The notes under the pieces were generated by a model that saw only the letters and a list, made by a program, of their open reading frames with translations, ran no database searches and was not told where the DNA came from. The position numbers and the translations under genes were made by a program. From an uncultured Verrucomicrobiales bacterium (GTDB taxonomy: Bacteria; Verrucomicrobiota; Verrucomicrobiia; Verrucomicrobiales; Akkermansiaceae), in contig CALLBE010000204.1 of assembly GCA_938001985.1 (NCBI GenBank), forward strand, positions 1 to 6,693: DNA of 6,693 bases, read 5' to 3'. Shown here piece by piece: positions 4,456 through 6,693 of this stretch (position 1 is the stretch's first letter; each line of letters opens with the position of its first letter).

Positions 4456-6693
4456 GGATACATCGATTAAGAGAATTTTAGTGGTTGGTGCTGGGCCAAT
4501 CGTCATTGGTCAAGGTTGTGAATTTGATTATTCCGGGGTCCAAGCTTGTAAAGCTCTTAAGGAAGAGGGCTACGAGGTGATATTGGTTAACTCAAATCCT
4601 GCGACCATAATGACGGATCCTGAATTTGCTTTCCGCACATTCATCGAACCCATCACCGCCGAAATCATTGAAAAAATCATCATTCGTGAAAAACCGGATG
4701 CGATTTTACCAACACTGGGTGGCCAAACCGCATTAAACGTTTCCATCGAGCTGTTCAATGCAGGTACTTTAGATAAACATGGTGTCAAAATGATCGGTGC
4801 AAATGCCGATGCCATTGACAAAGGTGAGGACAGAAACCGCTTTAAAGAAGCCATGTTGAAGATTGGTTTGGATGTTCCTATTTCAGGCTCTGCTCACACC
4901 ATGGAAGAAGGTAGAGAGATCGCGAAAAGCATCGGCTCCTTCCCTCTCATCATGCGTCCAGCCTTCACACTCGGTGGCGCCGGTGGTGGTATCGCTTATA
5001 ACAAAGAGGAGTTTGAAGAGATTTTATACCGTGGGTTAGATTTATCTCCAACTTCTGAAGTCTTAATTGAGGAATCCTTACTCGGTTGGAAAGAGTATGA
5101 AATGGAGGTCATGCGTGACCGTGCCGACAACTGCGTGGTTATCTGTTCCATTGAGAACTTGGATCCAATGGGTGTCCACACAGGGGACTCAATCACCGTT
5201 GCTCCAGCTCAAACACTCACCGACCGTGAATACCAAATCATGCGTGACGCTTCGTTCGCCGTGATCCGTGAAATCGGCGTGGAAACAGGCGGCTCCAACA
5301 TTCAGTTTTCAGTCGAGCCGAATACAGGCCGTTGTATCGTGATTGAAATGAACCCTAGGGTTTCTCGTTCATCTGCACTAGCATCGAAAGCCACAGGTTT
5401 CCCTATCGCTAAAATAGCGGCGAAGCTGGCAGTCGGTTACACACTCGACGAACTGCCTAACGATATTACTAAAGAAACACCAGCCAGCTTTGAGCCAACG
5501 ATTGACTACGTGGTAACTAAGCTTCCTCGTTTCACTTTTGAGAAGTTCCCACAAGCGGACCCAGTACTCACCACACAGATGAAGGCTGTGGGTGAAGCCA
5601 TGGCCATTGGACGTACCTTTAAAGAATCACTACAAAAGGCATTACGTTCCCTAGAAACAGGACGTTGGGGCTTTGGTTTTGATGATAAAGACCCTCAAGG
5701 GTTCTCTAGAGAAGATCTGGAGCAAAAACTTCGCGTACCGAATGCTGAACGAATTTTCTGGCTGAAAGTCGCTTTCGAACAAGGTTGGTCTATTGAAGAT
5801 ATCTTCGAAGCCACCGCTATTGACCGTTGGTTCCTCACGCACATGGAGCAAATCGTCACGGTGGGTAAAGATCTCAACAACCACTCACTCAAAAAAGCGA
5901 AGAAGCTAGGTTTCTCAGATCGTCAGATCGCTAAAGCAACCGGCTCTACAGAAGGTGATGTCCGCGCACAAAGAAAAGCAGAAGGACTCATTCCTACGTA
6001 CAGACTCGTTGACACCTGTGCGGCTGAATTTGAAGCCTTCACACCTTATTACTACTCAACCTACGGGGATGAGAATGAGGCGATCAGAACGGATAAGAAA
6101 AAGATCATGATCTTAGGTGGTGGTCCTAACCGAATCGGTCAAGGGATCGAGTTTGATTACTGCTGTGTTCACGCCTCTTTTGCACTTCGTGAATTGGGTT
6201 ATGAAACCATCATGGTTAACTCCAACCCTGAAACTGTTTCTACGGATTACGACACCTCAGATAAGCTCTACTTTGAGCCACTAACTCTGGAGGATGTTTT
6301 AAACATCTGCGACCATGAAAAACCAGATGGCGTGATTGTTCAATTTGGCGGACAGACTCCACTGAACCTTGCGGCCGACTTAGAGCGCAATGGCGTTCCT
6401 ATCATCGGAACTTCTCCAAAATCTATCGAGCTTGCTGAAGACCGTAAGTTCTTCTCAGCTCTTCTTGATAAAATCGGATTAAAACAAGCCGAAGCAGGTA
6501 CAGCAACAACGCCTGAGGAAGCGGTAGCGATTGCCAACAAGCTTTCTTATCCAGTACTCGTTCGTCCTTCCTTTGTCTTGGGTGGCCGCGCGATGATGAT
6601 TGTTTATAACGATGCTGAACTGACTCAATACATGAACGAGGCTGTAGAGGTTTCTCCAGAACGCCCTGTGCTGGTTGATAAGTTCTTAGATGG
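4448..6693 (+). CDS. carB: Carbamoyl-phosphate synthase large subunit, 3' partial
   Basis: The large subunit makes carbamoyl phosphate from bicarbonate, ammonia (channelled from CarA) and two ATP, feeding pyrimidine and arginine synthesis in the cytoplasm. The window holds 748 codons of the usual roughly 1,070 and the frame is open to the edge with no stop. Domains in order: the first pre-ATP-grasp segment (GAGPIVIGQ, 14-22), the first ATP-grasp domain to about residue 400, the oligomerization domain to about 550, then the second half starting at [16 protein letters not shown] (556-571) and cut within its ATP-grasp domain after SFVLGGRAM (708-716). R129, R170, E216, H244, Q286, E300, N302 and R304 align with the E. 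coli carboxyphosphate-site residues, so the first site is intact. The missing part would hold the rest of the carbamate site and the allosteric domain. No Shine-Dalgarno is visible, but the [17 protein letters not shown] start matches the family. carA is not directly upstream; the neighbour is divergent. Ile codons favour ATC more than in hom. Confidence 0.97.
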   Translation, partial: MPKDTSIKRILVVGAGPIVIGQGCEFDYSGVQACKALKEEGYEVILVNSNPATIMTDPEFAFRTFIEPITAEIIEKIIIREKPDAILPTLGGQTALNVSIELFNAGTLDKHGVKMIGANADAIDKGEDRNRFKEAMLKIGLDVPISGSAHTMEEGREIAKSIGSFPLIMRPAFTLGGAGGGIAYNKEEFEEILYRGLDLSPTSEVLIEESLLGWKEYEMEVMRDRADNCVVICSIENLDPMGVHTGDSITVAPAQTLTDREYQIMRDASFAVIREIGVETGGSNIQFSVEPNTGRCIVIEMNPRVSRSSALASKATGFPIAKIAAKLAVGYTLDELPNDITKETPASFEPTIDYVVTKLPRFTFEKFPQADPVLTTQMKAVGEAMAIGRTFKESLQKALRSLETGRWGFGFDDKDPQGFSREDLEQKLRVPNAERIFWLKVAFEQGWSIEDIFEATAIDRWFLTHMEQIVTVGKDLNNHSLKKAKKLGFSDRQIAKATGSTEGDVRAQRKAEGLIPTYRLVDTCAAEFEAFTPYYYSTYGDENEAIRTDKKKIMILGGGPNRIGQGIEFDYCCVHASFALRELGYETIMVNSNPETVSTDYDTSDKLYFEPLTLEDVLNICDHEKPDGVIVQFGGQTPLNLAADLERNGVPIIGTSPKSIELAEDRKFFSALLDKIGLKQAEAGTATTPEEAVAIANKLSYPVLVRPSFVLGGRAMMIVYNDAELTQYMNEAVEVSPERPVLVDKFLD

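Noticed and set aside
4570..6540. Several 65-94 aa open frames on both strands within 4570-6540
   Set aside because: All lie inside the continuous carB frame, which matches the family throughout; they are shadows of its codon use.
1..6693. tRNA, rRNA, CRISPR, insertion sequence or phage signals
   Set aside because: Gaps between genes are all about 125 nt or shorter and show no direct-repeat arrays, tRNA-like arms, transposase frames or terminal inverted repeats.

Overview
The window holds five protein-coding genes and reads as an ordinary chromosomal stretch from a bacterium with moderate GC and AT-rich intergenic gaps. Gene order and domain make-up suggest a Verrucomicrobiota or related PVC-group organism: a free-standing ACT-type homoserine dehydrogenase, a secreted two-domain PRX_like1–TlpA redoxin, and a conserved CPSase large subunit without carA immediately upstream. 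This lineage call is an inference from gene style and was not tested by a search. I see no tRNA, rRNA, CRISPR array, insertion sequence or phage gene.

Left part (1-2458, + strand). The window opens inside a phosphodiesterase/nucleotide pyrophosphatase-like gene of the alkaline phosphatase superfamily. It resembles the phosphatase-like member of ebo metabolite-export clusters and has non-canonical residues where metal ligands are expected. A 101-nt gap with a promoter-like pair nested in an imperfect inverted repeat leads to hom, homoserine dehydrogenase, the branch point to threonine and methionine. hom has a good ribosome binding site and a C-terminal ACT domain.

Middle (2459-4447). A strong hairpin separates hom from an exported thiol-redox protein (+) with two fused thioredoxin-fold domains. 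It converges, across a 28-nt gap, on a short minus-strand lipoate/octanoate transferase-like gene (BPL/LplA/LipB fold). That gene diverges from carB, and the shared upstream region contains a small hairpin and a 25-codon ORF whose stop overlaps the carB start.

Right part (4448-6693, + strand). carB, the carbamoyl-phosphate synthase large subunit for pyrimidine and arginine synthesis, runs off the right edge after 748 codons, about 70% of the usual length. Its codon choice is visibly more C-ending than that of hom.

The genes do not form one pathway: amino-acid synthesis, envelope redox, lipoylation and carbamoyl phosphate supply are separate housekeeping jobs. I found no convincing new multi-gene system. 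The points most worth checking are the altered metal-site motif of the edge phosphodiesterase and whether an ebo cluster lies to its left, the altered substrate loop of the lipoyl-transferase-like protein, and the carB leader arrangement.
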